Shown: piece by piece, positions 62,894 through 64,000 of the stretch
How the letters are laid out: each line of letters starts with the position of its first letter
Numbering within the stretch: position 1 is the first letter of the stretch
Source: Melieria omissa
Lineage: Eukaryota > Arthropoda > Insecta > Diptera > Ulidiidae
Assembly: GCA_963971225.1 (NCBI GenBank)
Contig: OZ020269.1
Span: forward strand, 38,089,264-38,153,263
Direction of reading: 5' to 3'
Length of the DNA stretch: 64,000 nt
The notes under the pieces: model-generated
The model's database searches: none
Seen by the model: only the letters and a program-made list of their open reading frames with translations
What the model was told of the DNA's origin: nothing
Position numbers and translations under genes: made by a program

Positions 62894-64000
62894 TAGGTTA
62901 GGTTAGGTTAGGTTAGGCTGGCCGACCCACGACGGGGTCTCACATAGACCAAGTAATGGTCCATAGTCCCAGACCTATAAGTAGTTTTTTAAGAACGTTT
63001 TGGCAAATCTAAGTAAGTCGCCGCTTTTTTGCTCTACAATTCTTTCCAATGAAGGGAACGACGCGGATCCGAGGCAGCTAACCCGTGATCTGTAGAGAGC
63101 GGGACAGTGGCATAGCAAGTGCTCCAGGGTGCCTTTGGCATTGTCTTCACTACATCTTGTGCATGCATCACTTGGTGCCAAGCCAAGTTTGGCAGCGTGG
63201 GACGGGGTGAGACAATGTCCCGTGAGTACCCCAACTAGTAGTTTGCAGTCCTCTCTTTGGAGTGATAGTACAAACTCTGTGTTTTTGTCATTATATGCGC
63301 GAAGCATGATTTTTGCTGTCCTGTGAGATGTAGATCTCTCCCACATGGACGCCGCCCCACGAATCATTTTCTTTTCAATTTCCATCTTGAGCGTGGAGAG
63401 GGGTGGATGGATGTCTGGCACACTAACCGCAGGCAGCCGTGCCCCGGCTTTGGCGAGCGCATCAACCTTCTCATTTCCCTCAACTCCTTTGTGACCCGGT
63501 ACCCAATAAATAGTAACTACTCTGTTGCTGCAGAGTTCATTTAATTTAGTTCTGCAGTTCCGTACGCATGTCGAGTTTGACATTACCCCAGCTGCCGCTT
63601 TTATGGCTGCTTGACTGTCAATATAGATGTTAATTCGAGAGTTAAGAGGAGTGCGCTCCATTGCTAGTTGCGCCGCTCTTGTGGCAGCGAATACCTCTGC
63701 TTGGAAAATGCTGCAGTAATCCGGGAGCCGGAAAGACTGTTGTAGATCAAGCTCCGAACAGAAAACTGCAGATCCCACACCCTCTGACATCTTACTATAG
63801 ATCCGTCCGTGAAAAGGTTGTAGGATTGACTTCTGGGTTCAAGCCCCTGTCGCCATCCATCTGGTTCTATGACCACGTTGGGTTTGAAGTCAAAATTGGC
63901 TTGAGGTATAGCGTAGTCTGAGCTGTCGCCTACCCCTGCGTGTATCCTACTATGACCGTAGGGTCGCAGCGTGAGTTGTCCAGTTACCTTTAGTCTCAGC
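62894..64000 (-). mobile_element. LINE 3' part with TTAGG-repeat tail, runs off the window
   Basis: The 3' end abuts the mariner coding start. On the plus strand the tail is five copies of TTAGG (62894-62917), then GCTGGCCGACCCACGACGGG. The coding region is RNase H plus terminal knuckle (62975-63790); upstream domains lie beyond the window end. The insertion interrupts the mariner 5' end, so the rest of the mariner and the TSD should be outside. Confidence 0.85.
62975..63790 (-). CDS. LINE ORF2 C-terminus: RNase H domain (partial)
   Basis: Minus-strand frame of 271 codons: SGVGSAVF-like start (MSEGVGSAVFCSELDLQQSF), FQAEVFAATRAAQLAM with the catalytic glutamate, INIYIDSQAAIKAA with an aspartate, and TIYWVPGHKGVEGNEKVDAL, followed by LLVGVLTGHCLTPSHAAKLG and CTRCSEDNAKGTLEHLLCHC, the terminal knuckle. 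The first RNase H aspartate (NLFTDGS) lies upstream at about 63800 in another frame, so there is a frameshift near 63795. Domain content fits the LOA/I group and is close in style to the LINE at 51125, but sequence and tail differ, so it is a separate family. Confidence 0.88.
   Translation of the reverse strand: MSEGVGSAVFCSELDLQQSFRLPDYCSIFQAEVFAATRAAQLAMERTPLNSRINIYIDSQAAIKAAAGVMSNSTCVRNCRTKLNELCSNRVVTIYWVPGHKGVEGNEKVDALAKAGARLPAVSVPDIHPPLSTLKMEIEKKMIRGAASMWERSTSHRTAKIMLRAYNDKNTEFVLSLQREDCKLLVGVLTGHCLTPSHAAKLGLAPSDACTRCSEDNAKGTLEHLLCHCPALYRSRVSCLGSASFPSLERIVEQKSGDLLRFAKTFLKNYL

Noticed and set aside
62894..62917. TTAGG repeats as a telomere remnant
   Set aside because: Only five units, directly attached to a LINE 3' UTR. 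LINEs of this group often have short tandem-repeat tails.
1..64000. CRISPR array, phage, plasmid or bacterial operon
   Set aside because: No direct repeats with unique spacers, no operon-like gene packing and no bacterial genes; the content is eukaryotic mobile elements.

Overview
The window looks like repeat-dense euchromatin or pericentric DNA of a higher (brachyceran) fly. It is AT-rich and carries LOA/I-type LINEs with RNase H, several mariner subfamilies, hAT, piggyBac and pogo-like DNA transposons, Ty3/gypsy elements, a Helitron-like 3' end, and a tRNA-derived SINE whose central domain is familiar from flies such as tephritids and calyptrates. This placement is inference from element content. 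No complete single-copy host gene is visible. At most there are short candidate exons (near 11966, 12357, 32617 and 60577).

Layout. 1-3305: GC-rich minisatellite, primer-binding-site-like repeats, a TTAA-flanked MITE and an orphan hAT end. 5373-7329: hAT-type ends with a perfect 8-bp duplication, enclosing a dead mariner that itself carries a TTAA MITE. 7908-8290: deleted mariner with twin hairpins at its deletion junction. 8445-10726: TTAA element with a decayed piggyBac nested inside. 12714-15015: deleted mariner split by a young gypsy-type LTR element. 15776-18554: 5'-truncated LINE (11-bp TSD) split by another deleted mariner. 19123-25744: DUF4817-type and Tc1-type elements, a TTAA MITE and a mariner relic. 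27300-31096: a mobile-element protein relic, a 2-kb fold-back hosting a SINE and a TTAA MITE, and a TA-MITE. 34946-36182: pogo/Tigger-like element with six subterminal repeats. 38103-44167: SINE, LINE tail, unassigned transposase relic, Helitron-like end. 47847-48627: hAT MITE built of ATCGGC arrays. 50778-59301: an internally deleted gypsy element on the minus strand, with one LTR interrupted by a nearly full-length LINE. 59302-64000: SINE heads, a second TA-MITE whose empty site is also in the window, and a nearly intact mariner ORF cut by a minus-strand LINE.

How it fits together. This is a record of nested transposition. Target-site duplications allow at least seven insertion orders to be read directly from the sequence, and two LTR pairs (2 differences in 221 bp and about 2 in 426 bp) mark recent activity. 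Non-autonomous derivatives predominate: deleted mariners, a Gag-retaining gypsy and many MITEs. I found no CRISPR array, rRNA gene, genuine tRNA gene, operon or other cellular system.
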